64,000 bases of DNA from positions 5,146,001 to 5,210,000 of the forward strand of contig NZ_JARUMJ010000001.1 of NCBI RefSeq assembly GCF_036898465.1, written 5' to 3'. A model generated the notes under the pieces. That model saw only the letters and a list, made by a program, of their open reading frames with translations. It made no database searches and was not told where the DNA came from. The position numbers and the translations under genes are program-made. Positions 35,687-43,173 of the stretch are shown here, in pieces. How positions within the stretch are numbered: the first letter of the stretch is position 1; every line of letters starts with the position of its first letter. The DNA comes from Streptomyces sp. B21-105. Its GTDB lineage: Bacteria; Actinomycetota; Actinomycetes; Streptomycetales; Streptomycetaceae.

Positions 35687-36480
35687 TCAGGCTGCTTCGA
35701 ATGCCCGCCGGATCAGCGTGCCCGCCTTCTCCAAGTCGGACGCCGACGAGATGCGCACCTCCAGGTCGCCCGTCCCGAGGTGGCCGATGCCGCGCATGTC
35801 GCGGGAGAAACCCTCCTCCAACTCGACGGTGTCTGGGTCGACTCTGAGGTAGACCACGATCACCTCGTGCTTCGGGCGGAAGATTACCTTGGCGAGATTC
35901 ACCATCCGCCGGTAGGCGATGTAGTGCCGGAGCGGAGCCACCTCGACCTCGCCCCACGTGGTGAGGGCCTCGTCCAACTCGGCATACAGGTCCTGCAGGC
36001 AAGCCGGAACGATGCTCGGAACCACTGGCCTCGACGGCTTCCCGACTTCTCCGCCGGAATCGGACGCCTCTTCCCTCTCCCGCCGCTGACGCCGAGCCAG
36101 TGCGGGACGGAAAGAACCCGGTGCGGACTCGACCAGCAGCAGGCCCAGCAGGCCGCCGTCGAAGATGCGGTAGCGCACCAGGTCGATGCTGCGCCTGTGC
36201 TCGCGTACGGCGTGCGCGTCGTAGCGGGTGAAGTCGGCGGCGACACAGATCAGCCGGGGTGCGCTCCACAGCACCTGGGACGCGGCCGATACCCCGAGCC
36301 GGTCGCGGACCAGGTGCCGGAAGGCGTCCTTGTGCGCCATAAGCCACGCCATGTAATACAGGCCCTGATTGATCACGCCGGCCGCGGTGCCGCGCTTGAA
36401 CTCCACGACCACCGGCGCCCCGTTCTCATCGAGCCCCAGCGAATCGATCCGGCCGCCGTCAAATCCCTGCGAGTTCACGA
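35687..36480 (-). pseudogene. DUF5655/NucS-like endonuclease, N-terminus lost
   Basis: About 264 residues. It opens inside a nuclease-like domain: GRIDSLGLDENGAPVVVEFKRGTAAGVINQGLYYMAWLMAHKDAFRHLV, with the D..ExK signature (Asp in GRIDSLG, then VEFKR). The C-terminal DUF5655 part reads YAELDEALTTWGEVEVAPLRHYIAYRRMVNLAKVIFRPKHEVIVVYLRVDP. Full-length homologues carry about 60 more residues before GGRID; upstream here is unrelated frame-broken sequence. The DNA-cleaving residues remain, but a missing N-terminus makes function doubtful. Such proteins occur in genome-defence neighbourhoods. Confidence 0.7.
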
Positions 36481-36621
36481 TTTCTGAAGGTATCGAAATC
36501 TGAACTGTAGGTACCGTTGGGGGATTCGGAGGCTCTCTGACCGAGGGTTCGTGCCGCCGGCCCCTGCAGCCGACGTTCCACGCGTCGATGGCAGCCTGGT
36601 TCTTGTTGAGGTTGTACTCGG

Positions 36622-37788
36622 TCAGGTCCTCCGCCCTCCGGTGGTTCGGGGAGGCTGAAGAACTGCTCGGGCACGGCTTGCCGTAGGGCCATGCCTGGGT
36701 CGGCCCGTTCGTCTGCTGATCGCGCAGACGCTGCGCCGGTTGCTCGTCCGTCTTGCCGACTGCTTGTCGAGGGTGTGGCCGTTCTCCATGTACTCGTTGC
36801 GGCGAGGTTGAGGTCGTACTTGCCGGTCGAGTCGACCTTCAGCCAGACCTGTGAGTCCTTGAAGTCCTCCAGAGTCGAGGAGCACGCTGGGGCCGCTGTG
36901 CAGGTCCAGGGCGACGGACAGCAGGGTGGCGTAGTGGTCCAGTGTCGGGGGCAGTTGGGAGGAGCGTGTGACGAACGCGTCGTAGGCGGTGATGGCTTGT
37001 TGGTAGCTGAGGATCTCGGGCTGGTAGTCGCGCAGTCCCGTCATTCGGGAGAGGAGACGTCCGGCCTGGGCCACGACCTGGGTGTCGATCTGCTCCTCGC
37101 TGAGAATGTCGGCGAGTTGGACGGCCTCGGCAATCCTGCGGGCGGTTGAAGGTCCGACAGCACCTGAGTCGAGAGGGGCGTTGATCAGCCATTTGCGGGC
37201 GTCGTGGTCATCGCGTGCGGCGATCGCGTCGATCAGGTGGCGCAGTGCACGGCTCTCGGCGTGGTCGGCCAGCCATACCAGGGCTGCTGTCGGGCAGTCG
37301 AGGGCGGTGAGCGCGCCGATTACGGGACGGGCGAGAACCCTCAGCAGGCCGAGAACCTTGAGGTAGGGAAAGTCCTCCGGTTTACCGAGGCGAGCCAGGA
37401 GAGCGATGCCGACGCTCACGGTCAGTGTGCTGGTGCCGGTGCGTGTCAGACGGCGGCCGAGAGCACAGGCTGCCGCTGTGTCTTCCAGAGGCAGATCGGC
37501 CATCGCGGCCTGGACATGACGATCCTGAATGCCCAACGTGTGCAGCCTGCGGTGGATCTCGTCGGCGGCGCGGACCGTGTTCGGATCGGACAGTAGGGGA
37601 GCGAGGATCTCCCGCACACCTGCTTGGGCCTCGCGCCAACCCAGCGCTGCGCGCCTTTGTGGCGAGTCAGGCAAGGGGTAGCCACCGTGAGGCAGTCGAC
37701 CTTCGGGCTTCGACTGGTACAGGCGCAGCGCGTATGCGTACAGGGAGGGCCGAGGGGCGGGGACTCCACTGCCTGCCTGGGCGCTCAT
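36622..37788 (-). CDS. Unrecognised helical protein, C-terminus probably frameshifted
   Basis: 388 aa from an ATG at 37788. Residues 1-305 are regular, helix-rich and repeat-like (RRLHTLGIQDRHVQAAMADLPLEDTAAACALGRRLTRTGTSTLTVSVGIALLARLG; LADHAESRALRHLIDAIAARDDHDARKWLINAP; QPEILSYQQAITAYDAFVTRSSQL). After about 36890 this frame becomes Arg-rich, while a neighbouring frame reads DFKDSQVWLKVDSTGKYDLNLAA and later EYNLNKNQAAIDAWN, which look like pieces of another protein. The gene is therefore likely fused to a relic by rearrangement. Family not recognised. Confidence 0.5.
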   Translation of the reverse strand: MSAQAGSGVPAPRPSLYAYALRLYQSKPEGRLPHGGYPLPDSPQRRAALGWREAQAGVREILAPLLSDPNTVRAADEIHRRLHTLGIQDRHVQAAMADLPLEDTAAACALGRRLTRTGTSTLTVSVGIALLARLGKPEDFPYLKVLGLLRVLARPVIGALTALDCPTAALVWLADHAESRALRHLIDAIAARDDHDARKWLINAPLDSGAVGPSTARRIAEAVQLADILSEEQIDTQVVAQAGRLLSRMTGLRDYQPEILSYQQAITAYDAFVTRSSQLPPTLDHYATLLSVALDLHSGPSVLLDSGGLQGLTGLAEGRLDRQVRPQPRRNEYMENGHTLDKQSARRTSNRRSVCAISRRTGRPRHGPTASRARAVLQPPRTTGGRRT

Positions 37789-38328
37789 CGGGTGGGGTAG
37801 GACTCGATTCCATGGGCCATGCTGCGGATCCTGTCACCACTGGTTGGTCGATGGCCAGAGGTTTTCGCTGGTCAGGAACGGACCTGAAGGACGGTCTCGG
37901 GGACAGCCAACCGGCCACGCTGGAAGGGGCCGTCTCTGGAACGACCTGCAGGAGACCCGGCACACGTACGAAGAATCTGTGGGAGGCCTACAATCTCGGT
38001 GAGTCTGCTCTTGCCACCCGTGGCAGCCTTCCCGGTGGTCAGCCGGTGGCCGGACGCCTTTGGACGGTGCAGCATCGGGTGGCACGGGTCAACCTGCTGC
38101 AGGTGCTCTGATCAGGCACAACGTCACTACGCGGCACGGCGGAACACCACGCAGCACGATTCCTCACGGTCTCCTAAGAGGAGTTCAGCGCGCCATGCCG
38201 GCCGAGCTCCATGTGTTGGGTCGGGGACGGGACGCCGTGCGCCGTTTCCGGTGTCGGTTTTCCCGTCCCCGCCCGCCGAACCGGACGTGCCCGTTGGCCG
38301 AGCATCCGGCTCTCCACGTGCCGCTGGA
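37789..38328. other. Gap with no supported gene
   Basis: About 540 bp with only shadow frames. I see no recognisable protein pieces or RNA. Several short GGAG-type sites exist but lead nowhere. Confidence 0.4.
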
Positions 38329-38475
38329 TCAGGCGAGGTATTCGCTGACCTGGCCGACGAAGGCCACATCGTCGTGGTTCGTCCGGCGGAAGCGTGCTCC
38401 GTCGGGATCGACCTCATCGATGTTGTAGGGCGTGCTGATCTGCGCTCCACGAAACGTGTATCGCTGGACCCGCAT
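38329..38475 (-). pseudogene. 48-aa C-terminal fragment, unknown
   Basis: Minus-strand frame from an ATG at 38475 reads VQRYTFRGAQISTPYNIDEV, then DPDGARFRRTNHDDVAFVGQVSEYLA and stop. The composition is protein-like and non-repetitive, unlike shadow frames around. It may be the last part of a larger gene left by deletion, lying 53 bp downstream of the esterase gene. Confidence 0.35.
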
Positions 38476-38528
38476 CTTCTGACGATCGGCTTGCCCGGGG
38501 GGTCGGAGCTGCTCGGGTTGGAGTGTGC

Positions 38529-39371
38529 TCAACTGGGACGCCACAGCCAGCGCAGCGCGTCCGGAAGCAGGACACCGCCGTGGTTGGGGCTGTGTCCGCC
38601 GTCTCCCAGGACAAGGCGGAAGTCGTAGCCCGCTTCGGCGAGAGCGGCTGCCACGCGCAGGTTCTCGGCGAGCCAGTTCCACTGTGGCTCGTTCCAGCGC
38701 AGGTCGCGGTGGCCGCCTTGCAGGAAGACGCGCAGCGGCTTGCGGGGGACGCGGGAGACGAGGTCCGGGTAGGGGTTGCCGCCCGGCATCTGCGCGAAGC
38801 TGGACAGGTATCCGATGACGCGGCTGAATTTGTCCGGACGCAGCCAGGCGGCGGTAAAGGCGCAGTTGCCGCCGCTGCTCCCGCCGCAGATGCCCCACCT
38901 TTCGGGTGACTGGGCGATGCTGTAACGCTCCGCGACCTGCGGGATGATCTCGGTGAGGAGAAAGGTGACGTACCGGTCGTCGAAGGCGTCGTACTCGGTG
39001 TTGCGGTTCTTCGGGTTCTCCGCATCGGGGAAGACACCGGGATCGACGAACACGCCGATGGTGACGGGGATGTCGCCGCGGTGAACGAGGTTGTCCAGGG
39101 CGATCGCGCCGCGTACCTCCCCTGCGGGGTCCAGGTACCACCATCCGTCCTGGAACACCATCAAGGACGCCGGTACCGCCGGGTCGTACTGTGCGGGCAC
39201 GTGCACCCAGAACTTCCGGAAGGTTCCCGGGTAGACCTCGCTGCCACTCCACTCGAGCTCGACCGTCTCGCCGGCGGGCACGCCCGGCTGGGGAGCGGAA
39301 TCGGGTCCGTGGATGTAGCGCACGTCGGACTGGTCGATCGGCAGTGGCTGGTAGGGCATCTCCACGGTCAT
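38529..39371 (-). CDS. Enterochelin-esterase-like alpha/beta hydrolase
   Basis: 280 aa from an ATG at 39371. Esterase-D/Fes-like fold: FRKFWVHVPAQYDPAVPASLMVFQDGWWYLDP, NRNTEYDAFDDRYVTFLLTEIIPQVAERYSI, and the nucleophile elbow WGICGGSSGGNCAF (catalytic Ser). LRVFLQGGHRDLRW and LVLGDGGHSPNHGG hold the likely acid and His. There is no signal peptide, so it is cytosolic. Substrate is not evident; siderophore ester or carbohydrate ester are possible. No partner genes nearby. Confidence 0.8.
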   Translation of the reverse strand: MTVEMPYQPLPIDQSDVRYIHGPDSAPQPGVPAGETVELEWSGSEVYPGTFRKFWVHVPAQYDPAVPASLMVFQDGWWYLDPAGEVRGAIALDNLVHRGDIPVTIGVFVDPGVFPDAENPKNRNTEYDAFDDRYVTFLLTEIIPQVAERYSIAQSPERWGICGGSSGGNCAFTAAWLRPDKFSRVIGYLSSFAQMPGGNPYPDLVSRVPRKPLRVFLQGGHRDLRWNEPQWNWLAENLRVAAALAEAGYDFRLVLGDGGHSPNHGGVLLPDALRWLWRPS

Positions 39372-39519
39372 GGGGAACAACCGTAGGGCGATCATCACCC
39401 GCGACCGCAAGGGATTTTCGTCCAGACGCTCCACCGCGCAGCTTCAGCGCGCGGTGGGAAAAGGTTCAAGGTCTTCAAGACGGCGGACACGTCACGTCAT
39501 GGGAGCAGTTCGTACTGGC

Positions 39520-39843
39520 CGCCCGTTCCAGGGCAGGGCGCTCGCCCTTCCGTCTGGGCAGATACGCCGAGGCCAGGCCGACCAGGAGATTCGGCTGGTC
39601 ACCGAGGCCTACCGTCGACGCTTCGGCCCCGACTACTTGACCCCGCTCTCGGTCCAGCAGCTTCTTTCCCGCACCCGAGCCGCTCTCGGCCACGTGGAGG
39701 CGGGGGCAGAGCTGATGACAGATGTCGTGGCCCGACGGGAACACAGCCTGGGTCCCGACCATCCGTTCACGGTTGCCGGCCGGGAGCTGCTGAGCGCATT
39801 CACGTCGGGGAGGTGGCGCCCGCCGCCCGGTGCGCAGGCGTGA
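39520..39843 (+). pseudogene. Tetratricopeptide-type protein fragment
   Basis: Reads EIRLVTEAYRRRFGPDYLTPLSVQ and LGHVEAGAELMTDVVARREHSLGPDHPFTVAGRELLSAF. The xxREHSLGPDHPxT pattern is the repeat of actinomycete NB-ARC/TPR proteins. Only about 1.5 repeats remain and no start or upstream domain is present. Confidence 0.5.
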
Positions 39844-40200
39844 CGGGGCGGGCGTCTGCGGTGGGTGCGGCTCCGCTGCTTGGGAAGACGGTGTGGGCCG
39901 AGCTGAAGGCGCCGGACATCGTGGCCGGGCCCGTCGGGAGCGTGGTGTTCGGCAGCGGATCCCCTCGCTCGCGCCCTGGACGCTGCCACGGCCGCCGGCC
40001 TTCGCCAGGTCGCGGACGTCATCAAGACGTACGCCGGCGGCATCCGTGCCTTCAGTGACCCGAGGTCGACCATGCGCTGCAGGAGGGGCTCGACATTGTC
40101 GCCGAGATCAAGAAGGGCAACCAGGAGAGAGCCCGAGCATTGCTGGGATCACCGGGTAGGGAGCGCGACGAGTGCTCTGTGCCTCCCGGAGAGCTATCCT
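39844..40200. other. Gap with coding remnants
   Basis: Pieces such as ATAAGLRQVADVIKTYAGGIRAFSDP (39970-40060) and, one frame over, LQEGLDIVAEIKKGNQERARALLGSP look like parts of one broken protein with a frameshift near 40062. I do not recognise the family. Confidence 0.35.
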
Positions 40201-40246
40201 TTAGTCCAGTACTTAGTCCACCAGTCCAGCGCTTGGTCCACTCGTT
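40201..40246 (+). promoter_or_regulatory. Repeated GTCCA motif upstream of toxin-antitoxin operon
   Basis: TAGTCCAGTACT, TAGTCCACCAGTCCAGCG and TTGGTCCACTCGTTGGTCAC give four spaced GTCCA units within 45 bp, ending about 20 bp before the antitoxin start. Phd-type antitoxins autorepress through such repeats, so this is a probable operator. Confidence 0.5.
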
Positions 40247-40266
40247 GGTCACATCGTGAGGCAGCC

Positions 40267-40509
40267 ATGGAAGCAGCCCGTCAATACAACGTTCACGAGG
40301 CCAAGACGCACTTTTCGCGGATCTTGGAGCAGGTCGCGACGGGTGAGGAGGTCGTGATCAGCAAGGCGGGGGAGCCGGTGGCCAAGGTCGTGCCTCTGCG
40401 TCCCAAGGTGAAGCGGACCGGTCGGGGCTCGCTCCGGGGGCAGATCCATATCCCCGACGATTTCGATGAACTGCCCGACGATATCGCCGCCGCTTTCGGG
40501 ATGCGCTGA
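40267..40509 (+). CDS. Phd/YefM-family antitoxin
   Basis: 80 aa. YNVHEAKTHFSRILEQVATGEEVVISKAGEPVAKVVPL is the Phd/YefM DNA-binding fold. The C-terminal IPDDFDELPDDIAAAF is the acidic toxin-binding tail. The stop overlaps the toxin start by one base (TGATG), giving strict coupling. It should neutralise the VapC-like toxin and repress the operon through the repeats upstream. Confidence 0.9.
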   Translation: MEAARQYNVHEAKTHFSRILEQVATGEEVVISKAGEPVAKVVPLRPKVKRTGRGSLRGQIHIPDDFDELPDDIAAAFGMR

Positions 40510-40883
40510 TGCGGCTGCTGCTCGACACCCACGTGGTCCTGTGGTGGCTGGACGACTCCGCTGAGCTGTCCGGTGAGATCAAGGATCTCCTCGACACCGA
40601 ACCCGCCGTGTACGTGAGCGCGGTATCACCGTGGGAGATCGCCATCAAGCAGTCTCTCGGGAAACTGGAAGGTTTGGAAGATCTGGCCGAGCGGGTGCGC
40701 GACAGCCAGTTCACCGGCCTGCCCATCACCGCCGGGCACGGGGTACGGGCGGGTCGGCTCCCGGCGCTGCACCGGGATCCCTTCGACCGGATACTGGTCG
40801 CCCAGGCTCAGATCGAAGGAATGACCCTGGTAACGCGGGACAAGCGGATCCCGCAGTACGACGTCCGGGTCATGACCGTGTGA
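40509..40883 (+). CDS. vapC: VapC-family PIN-domain toxin
   Basis: 124 aa. PIN nuclease residues are complete: LLLDTHVVLWWL (first Asp), SAVSPWEIAIKQSLGKL (Glu), RDPFDRILVAQAQIEGMTLVTRDKRI (paired Asp). The LDTHVxLWW/FDRxLVAQA signature is that of VapC toxins paired with Phd-type antitoxins. Likely a ribonuclease cutting tRNA or rRNA when the antitoxin is lost. Confidence 0.92.
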   Translation: MRLLLDTHVVLWWLDDSAELSGEIKDLLDTEPAVYVSAVSPWEIAIKQSLGKLEGLEDLAERVRDSQFTGLPITAGHGVRAGRLPALHRDPFDRILVAQAQIEGMTLVTRDKRIPQYDVRVMTV

Positions 40884-41279
40884 GGGGCAGTTCACCGGGC
40901 GCCTCCGAGGATGCCCCGGCCTTTGGGACAAGGCCGTGAAGTTTGTGGCTGGAGCGTGTTGTCAGGGCCTGCGGGCACGAGGATTTCGATGCCGGTGACG
41001 GCTTTTGCAGCTGGTCCGGTCGATGCGGGGACTGACGCGTAGTCGCCGCGGGGGCAGCAGGTTGGCCTGCCGGGCGACGGCCGGCGACCGCCCGTGAGCC
41101 CGGAAGGGGTCGCGGGCGGTTCGCGGTTTCCGGCGCCACCCCGGTCGGCGCCGTCCCCGGCCGTGAGGACGGCGGCGCGCCGACCGCCCCGGCGGGGGCA
41201 CCGCGTCGCGTCTCCCGCCGTCCTGCTCGGTAGGGTATCGGCGGCGTGATCGCATGGGTGAGCGAGTGGAGGGGGAGTC
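40884..41279. other. Gap between toxin and hypothetical protein
   Basis: About 400 bp. No gene, RNA or clear repeat seen. GGAGGGGGAG just before 41280 is the next gene's ribosome-binding site. Confidence 0.4.
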
Positions 41280-41804
41280 GTGAGCGAGTCCGTGTCGGTG
41301 GGGGGCGGCTTCAAGGAACCGGGGCCCGCGCAGGGCGGTGAACTGGCCGCCCGCTGGTGGCAGTGGGCGTTGTCCGCGCCCGAAGACCGCAGCCCTGTCG
41401 GTGACACGACGGGGGAGTTCGCGGGCTGGCGCCAGCCGGACGACGTCTGGTTCCTGGCAGGTACCTACGGCGGCCGCGTGGTGCGGCGTTGTTCGATGCC
41501 GTCGGGACGGCCGGTGTTCTTCCCGGTGTTCAACACGCAGCGGCCGCTGACGCTGACCTCGCGCGAGCCGATGGTGATGGAGGTCGTAGACGCCAGGGCG
41601 TTCCTGAACGGAGTCCCGCTGCCGATGCGGGAGTACACCTCGAAGCCCTTCCGCGCGGCGATGCGCAAGCGCGTCGCCTGGGGGCTCTGGTGTGCTTTCG
41701 ACCCGTTGCCCGTCGGTCACTACGTCGTCGAGATCAAGGCCCGCACCACGGGGGGCTTCTGGGTGGACACGACATACCACCTCGCCGTCGTCGACGGCGG
41801 CTGA
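41280..41804 (+). CDS. Conserved hypothetical protein (WWxW...VWFLAG type)
   Basis: 174 aa from a GTG with a strong GGAGGGGGAG site. Sequence features: LAARWWQWALSAPEDRSPVGDTTGEFAG, DDVWFLAGTYGGRVVRRCSMPSGRPVFFPVFN, GLWCAFDPLPVGHYVVEIKA. This order (substrate-like head, VWFLAG, R-C-x-P-x-G, FFPV) recurs in uncharacterised bacterial proteins, often secreted; this one has no signal peptide. The beta-rich pattern suggests a jelly-roll fold. Function unknown. Confidence 0.6.
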   Translation: MSESVSVGGGFKEPGPAQGGELAARWWQWALSAPEDRSPVGDTTGEFAGWRQPDDVWFLAGTYGGRVVRRCSMPSGRPVFFPVFNTQRPLTLTSREPMVMEVVDARAFLNGVPLPMREYTSKPFRAAMRKRVAWGLWCAFDPLPVGHYVVEIKARTTGGFWVDTTYHLAVVDGG

Positions 41805-41910
41805 GCGCCGGCACGGCGGCCGTGCGGGCGGGGAGAACTCGCGGTGGTCGGGCGCCGGGTCGGACATCGAGACGGACGGCGGCGCGTAGGCCGGGTGCGG
41901 TTCGGCGGAG

Positions 41911-42669
41911 TCATCCGGTCGCGTAGTCGTCGACCAGGTCGGCGACGAAGGCCAGCAGGGCGTCGACGCGGTGCCGGTCCTGGCGTTGCTCGCGCAGGGA
42001 CCGTTCCAGGGCCCGGAGCCGGTCCAGGGCGGCCGGGACCCGGTCGCGTACCTCGTCGAGGAGTTCCGTGGTGATGAGGTCGAGGCAGTCGGTGAGCAGG
42101 CGCCGGGTGGCGGGTGCGGGGGGTGCCGGGTCGGGGGCGGCGAAGCCGGTGGTCAGGTAGCGGGCGGGGTCGGTGAGGCTCCAGCCGACGACGGCGCCGT
42201 GCTGGACGAGGAGCGCCACGTCGGGGGCGATGCCGATCCGGGCGTCCAGCGGCTCGTCCAGGACGTCGAGGTCGCGCAGGCAGGTGAGCGCGGCGTCGCC
42301 GGGAGCGCGGCAGAGCTCCGAGGTCACCGCCAGATGGAAGTCCCGGGCCTCGTCCGCGCGAAGGCCGCCCGGGCGGACGGGGGGTGCGGCGGGCAGGCGG
42401 GCGCAGTCCTCGGGGTCGGCGGCCTCGCCGGCGATCTGGAACTCGGCGCCGACCAATTCCGAGCCCGCCTTGTCGAAGTGGAGCTCGTCGGGCGTGTCCC
42501 ACAGCCACGGCCGGCTGCCGAAGGTGTCCAGCAGGAACCGCCCGCGCTCCTCGACGTCCGCGTACGCCGCTACCCGCACCCGGAAGTCCCGGAAGTCGAA
42601 ACGCGGGCTGACGGCGAGCGGATCGTCCGTCACCGTCGCACGCCAGTGGCCGTCGAAGGAGAGCCGCAC
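41911..42669 (-). CDS. Hypothetical protein, second candidate immunity gene
   Basis: 252 aa from a GTG at 42669, 12 bp downstream of the 109-aa gene, so in the same operon as the RHS toxin. Begins RLSFDGHWRATVTDD and RFDFRDFRVRVAAYADVEERGRFLLDTFG; ends in a long charged helix (LDRLRALERSLREQRQDRHRVDALLAFVADLVDD). Acidic overall, no membrane segment. Family not recognised; position suggests immunity or accessory role. Confidence 0.55.
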   Translation of the reverse strand: MRLSFDGHWRATVTDDPLAVSPRFDFRDFRVRVAAYADVEERGRFLLDTFGSRPWLWDTPDELHFDKAGSELVGAEFQIAGEAADPEDCARLPAAPPVRPGGLRADEARDFHLAVTSELCRAPGDAALTCLRDLDVLDEPLDARIGIAPDVALLVQHGAVVGWSLTDPARYLTTGFAAPDPAPPAPATRRLLTDCLDLITTELLDEVRDRVPAALDRLRALERSLREQRQDRHRVDALLAFVADLVDDYATG

Positions 42670-42681
42670 GATAGCCGGGCC

Positions 42682-43011
42682 TCAGTCCAGTTCCGCCGCG
42701 CGCCTTCTCAGGTCCTCGGCGTACGTGTCCCAGTCAGGGCCGAAGGAGAGCAGGTCCGCGGCTGCCTCGCGGAGCAGCAGCGGGTCGTCGGGGCGTTGCA
42801 GGCACGCCAGGCGGTAGGCGAGGTTGCGGGCCCAGGGCGGGAGGGCCATCCAGTCCTCGGTGAGGACGTCCCGCAGCATGGCGAGGATCTCGTCGGCCGT
42901 CGCGAAGGTGAGCTTCTCGACGAAGTCACGCGTCGCCTCGTTGACCTGACGGCTGTCGGCACTGTCGATCGCCTGGCCGAGGCTCCTGGCCGAGGGGGTC
43001 GGGTCGGGCAT
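42682..43011 (-). CDS. Small acidic protein, likely RHS immunity protein
   Basis: 109 aa from an ATG at 43011 with GAGGAG nearby. It is all-helical and acidic (VNEATRDFVEKLTFATADEILAMLRDVLTEDWMALPPWARNLAYRLACLQRPDDPLLLREAAADLLSFGPDWD). It is the first gene after the RHS toxin, 160 bp downstream on the same strand, the classic place for the cognate immunity gene. Confidence 0.65.
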   Translation of the reverse strand: MPDPTPSARSLGQAIDSADSRQVNEATRDFVEKLTFATADEILAMLRDVLTEDWMALPPWARNLAYRLACLQRPDDPLLLREAAADLLSFGPDWDTYAEDLRRRAAELD

Positions 43012-43173
43012 CTCTCGCTTCTCCTCGAGGATTTCTCACGGGGTTCTCGCGGGGGTGGCCGTGAGGGTGGTCGTGGGGTCGGTGCTGCGGGTGCCCGGAC
43101 CCTGACCGACGGGCACGGCCGGTCCCGGCGCCGCCGTGCGGCCGGTGCGGGCCGGGATCGGGTGAGCCGGCCG

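Noticed and set aside
36459..36692. 77-aa minus-strand frame containing PEQFFSLPEPPEG
   Set aside because: Neighbouring frames carry better pieces (EYNLNKNQAAIDAWN), so this is frame-mixed relic sequence rather than a gene.
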